DNA of 9,218 bases from Oscillospiraceae bacterium (GTDB lineage: Bacteria; Bacillota; Clostridia; Oscillospirales; Acutalibacteraceae). How positions within the stretch are numbered: the stretch's first letter is position 1; every line of letters starts with the position of its first letter. The DNA lies in assembly GCA_902766855.1 (NCBI GenBank), contig CACXFE010000075.1, positions 1 to 9,218 on the forward strand. The letters run 5' to 3'. Shown piece by piece: positions 1 through 7,304 of the stretch. The position numbers and the translations under genes are program-made. Under the pieces are notes generated by a model. That model did no database searches. It was not told the DNA's origin and saw nothing but the letters and a program-made list of their open reading frames with translations.

Positions 1-156
1 CCGATCCTGCACCGACAGATCGAAAAGACGGATCGGCAATTATCCCCTTCCGTTGTGCCGATCCCGGGCGTGGCAGGCAACAACGGCGCAGGCGTTGCCG
101 CACTGAAAGCCGCAGTGGAAAAAGCGGTCGGCTCGGATATTATTTTCAATAAATAA
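1..156 (+). CDS. atpF: V-type ATP synthase subunit F, C-terminal part (5' end outside window)
   Basis: This is the last 51 codons of a gene that enters from the left, read in frame 1 up to the TAA at 154-156. The visible protein contains an IPIPG-like stretch, a glycine-rich segment (AGNNGAG), then a helix with AAVEKAVGSDI near the end. That pattern matches the C-terminus of V-type ATPase subunit F (NtpG in Enterococcus hirae), a small central-stalk protein that binds subunit D and couples rotation of the membrane ring to the catalytic head. The position directly before subunit A, with a 33-base gap, fits the usual F-A-B-D order. The identification rests on a short fragment plus context; a full-length subunit F is about 100 residues, so roughly half is visible. 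The symbol follows V-type naming and should not be confused with F-type atpF (subunit b). Confidence 0.85.
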   Translation, partial: PILHRQIEKTDRQLSPSVVPIPGVAGNNGAGVAALKAAVEKAVGSDIIFNK

Positions 157-189
157 AGTTCAGAAGAAGGCTTAAAAGGAGAAATCAAC

Positions 190-1956
190 ATGACCGAAGG
201 AACCATCACCAAGGTCGCAGGCCCTCTCGTCATTGCCGAAGGGCTGCGCGATGCGAATATGTTCGATGTGGTGCGTGTGAGCGACAAACATCTGATCGGT
301 GAAATTATCGAAATGCACGGAGATAAGGCCTCTGTGCAGGTTTATGAGGAAACCGCCGGTTTAGGGCCGGGCGAGCAGGTTGTTTCCACCGGGAAACCCC
401 TCAGCGTGGAATTGGGGCCGGGGCTGATCGGCTCGATTTTCGACGGGATCCAGCGCCCGCTGGCCGAAATCATGCGGGTAAGCGGCACCAACTTACAGCG
501 CGGCGTGGAAGTGCCCTCCCTCTCGCGGGAGAAAAAATGGCATTTCACCCCCACGGTGCAGGTTGGTGATCAAGTAGTCGGAGGCGATGAGATCGGCTTT
601 GTTCAGGAAACCGCGATCGTGCGGCATAAAATCATGCTGCCGCCGAAATCGGCAGGCACGGTGACCGAAATCACCGAAGGCGATTTCACCGTAGATGACA
701 CGGTTTATAAAATTGATAACGGCAGCGGCACCGAAGAACTGACGCTGAAACAATCCTGGCCGGTACGCGTGGGCAGACCGTACAAGCGCAAACTGTCCCC
801 CGATATTCCGCTGGTAACAGGGCAACGCGTTATCGATACGCTTTTCCCCATTGCCAAAGGCGGTGTGGCGGCGGTTCCGGGGCCGTTCGGTTCGGGTAAG
901 ACCGTGGTACAGCACCAGTTAGCCAAATGGGCGGCGGCCGACATCATCGTTTATATCGGCTGCGGCGAACGCGGCAATGAAATGACCGATGTTTTGAACG
1001 AATTTCCGGAACTGAAAGACCCGCGAACCGGCAACTCTTTAATGGAAAGAACCGTGTTGATCGCCAACACTTCCGATATGCCGGTAGCGGCGCGGGAAGC
1101 CTCGATCTATACCGGCATCACCATTGCGGAATACTTCCGCGATATGGGATATACCGTGGCGCTGATGGCCGATTCCACTTCCCGTTGGGCGGAAGCCTTG
1201 CGCGAAATGTCCGGCCGTTTGGAAGAAATGCCGGGTGAAGAAGGGTATCCCGCTTACCTCGGCTCCCGTTTGGCACAGTTTTATGAGCGTGCCGGCCGCG
1301 TGATCGTATCGGGAAGCGGCGAAACCGAAGGCGCCCTTTCGGTTATCGGGGCTGTTTCGCCTCCCGGCGGGGATATTTCCGAGCCGGTTTCCCAGGCAAC
1401 GCTCCGGATCGTTAAAGTGTTCTGGGGGTTGGATTCCGGCCTTGCTTACAAGCGGCATTTCCCCGCGATCAACTGGCTGACGAGTTATTCCCTGTATGCG
1501 GATTCCCTCGCCGATTGGTTTAACCAGACCGCGGGGCAGGATTGGGGAAAACTGCGCGGCAGATTGATGGCAATCTTGCAAGAAGAAGCCAAACTGGAAG
1601 AAATCGTGAAACTGGTCGGGATGGACGCCCTGTCCGCGCCCGATCGCCTGAAACTGGAAGCCGCGCGTTCCATCCGTGAAGACTATCTGCATCAGAACGC
1701 GTTTGACGATACCGATACCTATACTTCACTGGATAAACAGATTTTAATGATGCGGCTGATTCTGGCGTTTTATGATCAGTCGCAGGCGGCACTGGAAAGC
1801 GGCGCCTCGATCGAACGGATCGTATCCATGCCCTCGCGTGAGCGCATCGGTCGTTTTAAATACACACCGGAAGATCAGCGCGACGCGGAGTATCAGGAAA
1901 TTATTGCCGAACTGACAAGCGATATTGAAAAAGCCTTGCAGGGCGAAGAAGAATAA
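190..1956 (+). CDS. atpA: V-type ATP synthase catalytic subunit A
   Basis: Catalytic subunit of the A3B3 head of a V/A-type ATP synthase, which makes or hydrolyses ATP at the A/B interfaces on the cytoplasmic side of the membrane. At 588 residues it has the family's usual length. Visible in order: an N-terminal beta-barrel (about 1-70); the A-subunit-specific 'bulge' insert (about 110-190); Walker A GPFGSGKT at 231-238 with Lys237; the GERGNEM segment at 259-265 carrying the catalytic Glu260; the Walker B-like strand VALMADSTSRW at 323-333; and SPPGGDISEPVSQ at 390-402. All active-site elements look intact. The ATG at 190 is preceded by a good Shine-Dalgarno (AAAAGGAG). It is followed 12 bases later by subunit B, so translation is probably linked. 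Whether the enzyme moves H+ or Na+ cannot be judged, because the membrane-ring gene lies outside the window. Confidence 0.97.
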   Translation: MTEGTITKVAGPLVIAEGLRDANMFDVVRVSDKHLIGEIIEMHGDKASVQVYEETAGLGPGEQVVSTGKPLSVELGPGLIGSIFDGIQRPLAEIMRVSGTNLQRGVEVPSLSREKKWHFTPTVQVGDQVVGGDEIGFVQETAIVRHKIMLPPKSAGTVTEITEGDFTVDDTVYKIDNGSGTEELTLKQSWPVRVGRPYKRKLSPDIPLVTGQRVIDTLFPIAKGGVAAVPGPFGSGKTVVQHQLAKWAAADIIVYIGCGERGNEMTDVLNEFPELKDPRTGNSLMERTVLIANTSDMPVAAREASIYTGITIAEYFRDMGYTVALMADSTSRWAEALREMSGRLEEMPGEEGYPAYLGSRLAQFYERAGRVIVSGSGETEGALSVIGAVSPPGGDISEPVSQATLRIVKVFWGLDSGLAYKRHFPAINWLTSYSLYADSLADWFNQTAGQDWGKLRGRLMAILQEEAKLEEIVKLVGMDALSAPDRLKLEAARSIREDYLHQNAFDDTDTYTSLDKQILMMRLILAFYDQSQAALESGASIERIVSMPSRERIGRFKYTPEDQRDAEYQEIIAELTSDIEKALQGEEE

Positions 1957-1968
1957 GGGGGAATCATC

Positions 1969-3342
1969 ATGCCAAAAGAATATAAAACCATACGGGAAGT
2001 CGCCGGCCCCCTTATGATGATCAGCGATGTGGAAAATGTCAAGTATGACGAATTGGGAGAAATCGAATTGCCGAACGGCGAAACCCGACGCTGCAAAGTG
2101 TTGGAAATCAACGGCACCAATGCGTTGGTACAACTGTTTGAAAACTCGGCCGGGATCAATCTGGCGGATTCCAAAGTACGCTTTTTAGGGCGCGGGATGG
2201 AACTTCCGGTTTCTCCCGATATGCTCTCCCGCGTGTTTGACGGATTGGGCAAACCGATCGACGGCGGCCCCGAACTGATCCCGGAAAAGCGGTTAGACAT
2301 CAACGGCCGGCCGATGAATCCCGCTGCCCGCAACTATCCACAGGAATTTATTCAAACCGGCATTTCCGCGATTGACGGGCTGAACACCCTTGTCAGAGGG
2401 CAAAAACTCCCGATTTTCTCGGCTTCCGGCTTGCCGCACGCCAATTTGGCGGCGCAGATCGCACGGCAGGCAACCGTGCTTGGGGATCATGAACAGTTCG
2501 CCGTGGTATTCGCCGCCATGGGTATCACCTTTGAAGAATCCAATTTCTTCATTGATTCCTTCCGCGAAACCGGCGCGCTTGACCGCACGGTCATGTTTGT
2601 GAACTTGGCGAACGACCCCGCCATCGAGCGGATCGCCACCCCGAAAATGGCATTGACCGCCGCGGAATATCTGGCTTTCGACCTCGGCATGCAGGTGCTT
2701 GTTATCATGACGGATATTACCAACTATGCCGACGCACTGCGTGAAGTTTCCGCCGCGCGGAAAGAGGTGCCCGGCCGCCGCGGCTACCCCGGCTATATGT
2801 ATACCGACCTTGCCACGCTGTATGAACGCGCAGGGCGGTTGAGAGGAAAAGACGGCTCGATTACCCTGATCCCGATCCTGACGATGCCGGAAGACGATAA
2901 AACGCACCCCATCCCTGATTTGACGGGATATATCACCGAAGGGCAAATCATTTTAAGCCGCGAACTTTATCGCAAAGGCGTTACCCCGCCGATTGATGTG
3001 CTTCCCTCCCTCTCCCGCCTGAAAGATAAGGGGATCGGGGAAGGAAAAACAAGAAAAGACCACGCGGCAACCATGAACCAGTTATTTGCCGCCTATTCCC
3101 GCGGGAAAGACGCCAAGGAACTGATGGTCATTTTAGGCGAAGCGGCCCTTACTGAGATCGACAAAAAATATGCCGAATTTGCCGACCGTTTCGAAAACGA
3201 ATATGTTTCGCAAGGATATAGCACAAACCGCTCGATCGAGGAAACGCTGAACATCGGTTGGAAACTGCTTTCCATCCTCCCGCGGAGCGAATTGAAGCGG
3301 ATCAATGACGCGACACTGGATCAGTATTACGGGAAATTTTAA
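1969..3342 (+). CDS. atpB: V-type ATP synthase regulatory subunit B
   Basis: Non-catalytic nucleotide-binding subunit that alternates with subunit A in the A3B3 head. The 457-residue length is normal. The fold follows the F1/V1 beta-subunit plan, but the P-loop position reads SASGLPHANLAAQ (151-163) instead of a Walker A. This is the hallmark of V-type B subunits, which do not hydrolyse ATP. LYERAGR lies at 284-290. DVLPSLSRL (343-351) carries Arg350, which by established knowledge of E. hirae V1 is the arginine finger that completes the catalytic site on subunit A. The ATG at 1969 follows an AAGGGGGAA Shine-Dalgarno. The 12-base gaps to A and D are the same, typical of a tightly packed operon that keeps equal A:B output. 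The symbol follows V-type naming (NtpB in E. hirae), not F-type atpB. Confidence 0.97.
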   Translation: MPKEYKTIREVAGPLMMISDVENVKYDELGEIELPNGETRRCKVLEINGTNALVQLFENSAGINLADSKVRFLGRGMELPVSPDMLSRVFDGLGKPIDGGPELIPEKRLDINGRPMNPAARNYPQEFIQTGISAIDGLNTLVRGQKLPIFSASGLPHANLAAQIARQATVLGDHEQFAVVFAAMGITFEESNFFIDSFRETGALDRTVMFVNLANDPAIERIATPKMALTAAEYLAFDLGMQVLVIMTDITNYADALREVSAARKEVPGRRGYPGYMYTDLATLYERAGRLRGKDGSITLIPILTMPEDDKTHPIPDLTGYITEGQIILSRELYRKGVTPPIDVLPSLSRLKDKGIGEGKTRKDHAATMNQLFAAYSRGKDAKELMVILGEAALTEIDKKYAEFADRFENEYVSQGYSTNRSIEETLNIGWKLLSILPRSELKRINDATLDQYYGKF

Positions 3343-3354
3343 GGGGGCAATACC

Positions 3355-4026
3355 ATGGCTGTTTTAAATGTCAACCCCACCCGCATGGAATTGACCCGTT
3401 TAAAAAAGCAACTTTCCACGGCGGTGCGGGGGCATAAACTGCTGAAAGATAAACGGGATGAACTGATGCGGCAATTTCTTGATACCGTGCGGGAAACCAA
3501 GGTTTTGCGCGAGGAATTTGAAAAGCAACTGTCTGCTGTGAACAACAGTTTTCTTTCCGCTTCCAGCGTCATGTCGAAAGAAACATTGGATACTGCTCTT
3601 TTAGCGCCCAAACAGGAAGTTTATCTGGAAATTGCCACCCGCAATGTTATGAGCGTGGATATCCCGGTGTATCAAACCAAAACCCGCACCAGCGATCAAT
3701 CGGATATTTTTTCTTACGGTTTTGCCTCCACCAGTTTTGAATTGGATGATGCGGTGGAAGGGCTTTCTTCCCTGCTTCCCACCATGTTGGAACTGGCGGA
3801 AAAAGAAAAGGCCGTAAAACTGATGGCGGATGAGATCGAAAAAACACGGCGGCGTGTAAACGCATTGGAGCATGTGCTGATCCCCCGTTATCAGGACACC
3901 ATTCATTTCATCGCCATGAAGTTAGAGGAAAGCGAGCGTTCCTCCCGCGCACGGTTGATGAAAGTGAAAGATATGATGATCAAAGAACAGATCGAATATA
4001 AACACGCTCACCCCGATGCAATCTGA
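3355..4026 (+). CDS. atpD: V-type ATP synthase subunit D (central stalk)
   Basis: Rotor-shaft subunit that passes through the A3B3 head and, with subunit F, transmits torque. The 223-residue protein starts with the family signature NVNPTRMELTRLKKQL (5-20). It then has a long N-terminal helix to about residue 65, a variable middle (about 80-135), and a long C-terminal helix (about 145-212, including LIPRYQDTI at 175-183). This two-helix antiparallel coiled-coil plan is the D/gamma-like shaft. The ATG at 3355 has an AAGGGGG Shine-Dalgarno. It is the last gene of this operon: a strong terminator begins 19 bases after its stop, so there is no downstream H or J gene of the kind found in E. hirae. 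The middle region diverges among species and is the least certain part of the description. Confidence 0.95.
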   Translation: MAVLNVNPTRMELTRLKKQLSTAVRGHKLLKDKRDELMRQFLDTVRETKVLREEFEKQLSAVNNSFLSASSVMSKETLDTALLAPKQEVYLEIATRNVMSVDIPVYQTKTRTSDQSDIFSYGFASTSFELDDAVEGLSSLLPTMLELAEKEKAVKLMADEIEKTRRRVNALEHVLIPRYQDTIHFIAMKLEESERSSRARLMKVKDMMIKEQIEYKHAHPDAI

Positions 4027-4044
4027 TCAATTTCGAAAAAGCGG

Positions 4045-4089
4045 AAACCTCTTTTGCCGGTCACGGCAAAAGAGGTTTTGTTCTTTTTT
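4045..4089 (+). terminator. Rho-independent terminator of the ATP synthase operon
   Basis: A perfect 15-bp stem (4045-4059 pairing with 4064-4078; core CCTCTTTTGCCG) closes on a 4-base GTCA loop. It is followed by a T-rich tail with six T's at 4084-4089. It lies 19 bases after the subunit D stop. Read on the minus strand, the same hairpin is followed by CCGCTTTTT, so it may also stop transcripts of the convergent ATPase gene, whose stop codon is 21 bases away from the hairpin. Confidence 0.93.
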
Positions 4090-4098
4090 AAAAAAGGC

Positions 4099-5175
4099 TT
4101 ATTCAGCCAACAATTTCTCTGTAAAACGCATGGCAAACGCCGTCAATTCTTCGAAATTCATGGCTTCTATATAATAGCGTTCCATTTCATCATGCACGGT
4201 TTTGGCCGCGGCAAGGGTTTCCGATGCGGAAAGCAAAAGTTGCTTTGCCGCTTTTTTGTTGAATTTCATGCGTTCCCGGCTCAAATGCAGTTTGGCATTG
4301 GAAACAAAACGCCGTGCGTGGATCCGCTTGATCCCCGCCGGGAAACGGATCAGGTTGTTTTCCGTCACAAACGCAAGCGAGAGTTTCGGGATGAGAATAT
4401 GATCGATCAAAAGCGAGGGCAACAACGGATTTTGTAAGGTAATGATCTCGTGCCCCTGTTCCAGTGCATATTCCCGCACAGTGCGCATGATCAGATCGGC
4501 GGCGCTGCCGTATTCATCCCGCACGATCACCACATTTTCCGCCGCATCGGTCACGGAGCCGGCATATGATACCACGCCAAGCGGCGTAATCCCCGATAAA
4601 AAGCGAACCCATTCCGTGCCGCCGCCCTTCCCCGCGGGGATGAGTTTTTTGCAAAGTCGCCCGGCATATGTTTCGGTTTTTTCCCGGTCGGTACAGGCCA
4701 GAGCGGTTTTCAGGTTATCCGCCTGTAAAATGCCTGCCGCCCGGATATAGCGCGAAGCGGTGCGATGCAGGGCTTTATTGCGCAAAGTCGCGTCGATCAC
4801 GGCGGCTTCTTTCCCGGCAAACGCTTCCGGCCGCCAGAACTCCCCGACATTCAAAACAGTTTCACAAACGCCGGGATAAGCCGGATCGACCGTATGCGGG
4901 GCGGTACCGTCTAATACGGCGATCTTTTTTTCCGGCAGGATCACCGCGTCCAGTGAATTCGGGTCGGAACTGCAAGGGCAAAGGGTAACGGCCAGCCCAC
5001 GATCCGCCGCCTTTACGGCAATATATTTCATGAAGGATGATTTCCCGGTACCGGGGCCTCCTTTCATAATATAAGTTTTCCATTCCCCGTCCGCCGCATA
5101 ACACCGATCAAAAAACGAGAGAAATCCTTCGGCGGAATTGGCACCCAAAAAGTATTTTTGCTTGAAATTTTCCAT
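4099..5175 (-). CDS. PRK06851-type P-loop ATPase with tandem domains; second P-loop degenerate
   Basis: A 358-residue protein resembling the PRK06851 group of Firmicutes ATPases, whose cellular role is not known to me. The N-terminal domain has a clear Walker A, GGPGTGKSS at 39-47 (Lys45), followed by CPCSSDPNSLDAVILPEK and the family-typical LDGTAPHTVDP (88-98). A second, similar domain starts near 188 (FLSGITPLGVVSY). At the matching place it reads VVIVRDEYGSAADLIM (215-230), with no GK[ST], and then the parallel segment DHILIPKLSLAFVTENN (258-274). The C-terminal quarter (about 285-358) is charged and helical. The open frame extends upstream to 5415, but I chose the ATG at 5175. It has an AAGGGGG Shine-Dalgarno 8 bases upstream, the family's N-terminal KYFLGANSAEGF follows at once, and the extension would cross the araC terminator. 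No signal peptide or membrane segment is visible. It is transcribed alone. Function is unresolved; a nucleotide-dependent regulator or kinase is possible. Confidence 0.85.
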   Translation of the reverse strand: MENFKQKYFLGANSAEGFLSFFDRCYAADGEWKTYIMKGGPGTGKSSFMKYIAVKAADRGLAVTLCPCSSDPNSLDAVILPEKKIAVLDGTAPHTVDPAYPGVCETVLNVGEFWRPEAFAGKEAAVIDATLRNKALHRTASRYIRAAGILQADNLKTALACTDREKTETYAGRLCKKLIPAGKGGGTEWVRFLSGITPLGVVSYAGSVTDAAENVVIVRDEYGSAADLIMRTVREYALEQGHEIITLQNPLLPSLLIDHILIPKLSLAFVTENNLIRFPAGIKRIHARRFVSNAKLHLSRERMKFNKKAAKQLLLSASETLAAAKTVHDEMERYYIEAMNFEELTAFAMRFTEKLLAE

Positions 5176-5199
5176 AAAACGGCCCCCTTCATCATTAGT

Positions 5200-5228
5200 A
5201 TTGTATTCAGGGAAGCCGGTTTTGACAC
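5200..5228 (-). promoter_or_regulatory. Candidate promoter of the PRK06851-type ATPase gene
   Basis: On the minus strand, GTGTCA (5223-5228; 4/6 match to TTGACA) and TACAAT (5200-5205; 5/6 match to TATAAT) are separated by exactly 17 bases. The site lies between the araC terminator and the ATPase Shine-Dalgarno, where a separate promoter is expected. The -35 is weak, so this is only a plausible call. Confidence 0.4.
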
Positions 5229-5241
5229 TCTTTCGCCCATC

Positions 5242-5270
5242 AAAAAAGCACGGGCAAAATTTGTCCGTGC
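5242..5270 (-). terminator. Rho-independent terminator after the AraC-type regulator
   Basis: Read on the minus strand, GCACGGAC (5270-5263) pairs with GCCCGTGC (5255-5248) in an 8-bp stem with one G-U pair and a 7-base loop. Six T's follow directly (5247-5242). It lies 35 bases beyond the stop of the AraC-type gene. It probably ends the lexA-rnhA-queT-araC unit and separates it from the ATPase gene downstream. Confidence 0.82.
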
Positions 5271-5305
5271 GTGAGAGTGGCGGCAAGTAGCCGCTTTTTC
5301 TTGTT

Positions 5306-6277
5306 TCATTTTCCGTTTTCTTTGGCCTGCTTGCGGTATGTTTTCGGGCTGACGCCGTATTTCTCGGTAAAAATCCGATAAAAATAACTGGTATTTTCAT
5401 ATCCCACCACCACAATGATATCCCCGATCGGCAATGCGGTGGTTTTTAACAGCAAAGCGGCTTTGGAAAGACGCTTTTCCATTAGATGCTCTTTAAAAGT
5501 TTTGCCGGTGGCGCTTTTTACCGTACTGCTGACATATGCCGCCGATACATGGCAACGCTCCGCTACTTCGGCAAGACTGGCCTTGGCATAATTCTGCTCG
5601 ATCTCAGTCATAGCCGCCATTACGATCGTGTCTGCCACGGTCGTCGCCCCGCCGGTGATCAAGTGATCCGTACAACCGAGCAACTGTAAAAACAGCAACC
5701 CCATGGTGATCTGATTGATATTGCGGCGGTTGGGCTGCTTGTTCACCACGCTCCAAATCAGATTTTCCATCAGATTTTGCACCGGAAGCACATCCGCAAC
5801 CCCAAAGTGCATATAACTGATCTGCCCTTTTCCCGTAAGCCCGGAAAAAAGAAACTGACTGATCTTATTGTCCGAGCCGATCATCTCGATCGCCGTATTG
5901 AAAAATTGAGGCATCACGATCAGATTGATGGCAATATCATCAAACCCCGCGGCGTCGATCTGATGGCTGGCATATTGATTGAGAAGAAGAATTTCTCCCT
6001 TTTGAAGCAAAATTTCGGTATCATCCCCGATGATGTGCCGCTGGGAGCCCGAACACATATAAATCATTTCCACATAATTATGGCTGTGTTTCGGGAACGC
6101 GATAAACCGCGTACCGGGGCGAATGGTAAACAATTTGCCCGCCGTCAATAATTTTTGGCTTTCCACCACCGAAGGCATACTGCCGGAATATACGCTCATA
6201 TCCAGTTCGCCGCCGGCTAAAATATTGCGCTCTTCATCGGTAATGCGCGAAAGTTGCTTAAATAATTTTTCGTCCAT
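5306..6277 (-). CDS. AraC-family transcriptional regulator with N-terminal cupin sensor
   Basis: A 323-residue DNA-binding regulator. Residues about 46-115 form a cupin-like sensor domain (FPKHSHNYVEMIYMCSG at 61-77 is the typical first cupin motif, and KGEILLLN at 93-100 the second half). The C-terminal 100 residues (about 222-318) are an AraC/XylS double helix-turn-helix: the first HTH is around SLAEVAERCHVSAAYVS (234-250), and the second ends in the family signature VGYENTSYFYRIFTEKYGVSPKTYR (291-315). Regulators of this build often sense sugars or related small molecules, but neither the ligand nor the target can be read here. The ATG at 6277 follows GGGGTGATGGG, an acceptable but not ideal ribosome site. 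The gene begins 36 bases after queT with no terminator between, so it is probably the last gene of the lexA unit. A weak promoter of its own cannot be excluded. Confidence 0.9.
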   Translation of the reverse strand: MDEKLFKQLSRITDEERNILAGGELDMSVYSGSMPSVVESQKLLTAGKLFTIRPGTRFIAFPKHSHNYVEMIYMCSGSQRHIIGDDTEILLQKGEILLLNQYASHQIDAAGFDDIAINLIVMPQFFNTAIEMIGSDNKISQFLFSGLTGKGQISYMHFGVADVLPVQNLMENLIWSVVNKQPNRRNINQITMGLLFLQLLGCTDHLITGGATTVADTIVMAAMTEIEQNYAKASLAEVAERCHVSAAYVSSTVKSATGKTFKEHLMEKRLSKAALLLKTTALPIGDIIVVVGYENTSYFYRIFTEKYGVSPKTYRKQAKENGK

Positions 6278-6313
6278 CCCATCACCCCGGAGGATTGGAT
6301 TTTGTTGCCATTA

Positions 6314-6838
6314 TCAGGAAAAAGAGGAGAAAATGCGCAATTTTCTCACCAACAGGAAGAATGGGATGCCGACTACATAGCAAACCCCAAGTTCCCCCAA
6401 ACCCACTTCAACCGCCGAAAGGAAAAAGCCCCAAAGGGTAGCGCCTTCCTCCAAAAAGAAAAAGTCGATTTCAAGACCGATAATCACCGCATTGACCAAA
6501 ACCGGAGGCAACATGGATAAAAGCGGGATGCCTTTAAACCGCACATTGCGAAACAGGTAGGTCAGGATTGCGGCAATCAGCGTTGCCAAAGTGCCGAAGA
6601 TCATATCCAGCATATTAAACGAAGCAATGTTGGCGATAAAGCACCCGATTGTAAGCCCCGGAATCGCCGCCGGTGTGAAAACCGGTAAAATCGTCAACAC
6701 TTCCGAAATGCGGAATTGAATCGGGCCGTAAGCCAGGCCGAATACATTGCTTAAAAAGGTAAGCCCCGCGTAGGCGGCGGCAATCAGCGCGCCGGTCACA
6801 ATAAAATAAATGCTTTTTTGTGTGTTATTCTTTTCCAT
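6314..6838 (-). CDS. queT: QueT-family transporter (queuosine precursor, ECF-type S component)
   Basis: A 174-residue integral membrane protein with about six hydrophobic segments (roughly 9-31, 44-56, 58-72, 77-97, 104-124, 135-166). The QueT signature region YGPIQFRISEVLTILP (38-53), followed by FTPAAIPGLTIGC (54-66), is well conserved, so the family call is firm. Family members are substrate-binding S components of energy-coupling factor importers. They are thought to take up a queuosine precursor such as preQ1 or queuine for tRNA wobble modification; they rely on shared EcfA/A'/T proteins, which are not in this window. The ATG at 6838 has a good Shine-Dalgarno (GAGGAAGAG), which begins just after the rnhA stop 15 bases upstream, so translation is likely coupled. 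No preQ1 riboswitch can fit before it, because the upstream gap is only 15 bases. The substrate is inferred from family membership. Confidence 0.9.
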   Translation of the reverse strand: MEKNNTQKSIYFIVTGALIAAAYAGLTFLSNVFGLAYGPIQFRISEVLTILPVFTPAAIPGLTIGCFIANIASFNMLDMIFGTLATLIAAILTYLFRNVRFKGIPLLSMLPPVLVNAVIIGLEIDFFFLEEGATLWGFFLSAVEVGLGELGVCYVVGIPFFLLVRKLRIFSSFS

Positions 6839-6853
6839 TTTCTCTTCCTCAAA

Positions 6854-7291
6854 CTATTCCAGATTTCTCATGTTTTGGTAGTATCCTACCGCCAGACGAT
6901 CACACCGCTCATTTTCAGGATGCCCCGCATGACCTTTGATCCATACGATCTCTACCTCGTGTTTTTCACAAAGCAGGAGCAATCGCTCCCACAAATCACT
7001 GTTAAGCGCCGGCTTTTTATCAGCCTTTTTCCAACCGTTTTGCCGCCACGAACGCGCCCAGCCTTTGCCGATCCCGTCCGCCACATACCGTGAATCGGTG
7101 GTAACGGTTACGGCGCACGGCTCTTTCAAAGCCTCCAACGCCTTAATAACCGCCGTTAGTTCCATGCGATTGTTGGTAGTTTCTTTTTCCCCGCCGGATA
7201 ATTCTTTCTCGTGCGCGCCGAACCGCAGCACGGCACCCCATCCGCCAGGGCCGGGATTGCCCGAACAGGCACCATCGGTAAAGATTTCCAC
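6854..7291 (-). CDS. rnhA: Ribonuclease HI
   Basis: Cleaves the RNA strand of RNA-DNA hybrids in the cytoplasm, removing R-loops and primer remnants. The 145-residue protein is a standard-length bacterial RNase HI. All acidic active-site residues are visible: Asp6 in FTDGACSGNPGPGG, Glu44 in NNRMELTA, Asp66 in TTDSRYV and Asp131 in NERCDRLAV. His121 lies in the flexible loop (KGHAGHPEN), and the basic handle region (KGWARSWRQNGWKKADKK) is present. I use the GTG at 7291 because it places MEIFTDG at the family's usual start. Its ribosome site is poor: only AAAGAAAAAAAACAA lies before it. An in-frame ATT at 7309, overlapping the lexA stop, would give the more family-like N-terminus MKEKKQVEIF. 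The gene starts 13 bases after lexA and is probably translated by coupling. Confidence 0.95.
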   Translation of the reverse strand: MEIFTDGACSGNPGPGGWGAVLRFGAHEKELSGGEKETTNNRMELTAVIKALEALKEPCAVTVTTDSRYVADGIGKGWARSWRQNGWKKADKKPALNSDLWERLLLLCEKHEVEIVWIKGHAGHPENERCDRLAVGYYQNMRNLE

Positions 7292-7304
7292 TTGTTTTTT
7301 TTCT

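Noticed and set aside
1039..1692. A 217-codon open frame antisense to the ATP synthase A gene (and a similar one at 2293-2946 antisense to B).
   Set aside because: These are shadows produced by codon bias in strongly conserved genes; they have no recognisable domain and no sensible start context.
4054..4437. A plus-strand open frame of 127 codons after the terminator.
   Set aside because: It begins inside the terminator hairpin and runs antisense to the conserved C-terminus of the ATPase gene.
5176..5415. An 80-residue N-terminal extension of the minus-strand ATPase (open frame starting at 5415).
   Set aside because: It overlaps the 3' end of the AraC-type gene, crosses a terminator, is compositionally unlike the family, and an ATG with a good Shine-Dalgarno exists at 5175.
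6310..6340. Possible separate promoter for the AraC-type gene (TTGCGC, 19 bases, GATAAT on the minus strand).
   Set aside because: The -35 matches at only three positions and the spacing is long, so it is too weak to list as a feature. It remains a possible internal start that would uncouple araC from LexA.
6839..6853. A preQ1 riboswitch before queT.
   Set aside because: Only 15 bases separate queT from rnhA, and they hold the Shine-Dalgarno; there is no room for an aptamer and none is visible in the operon leader before lexA.
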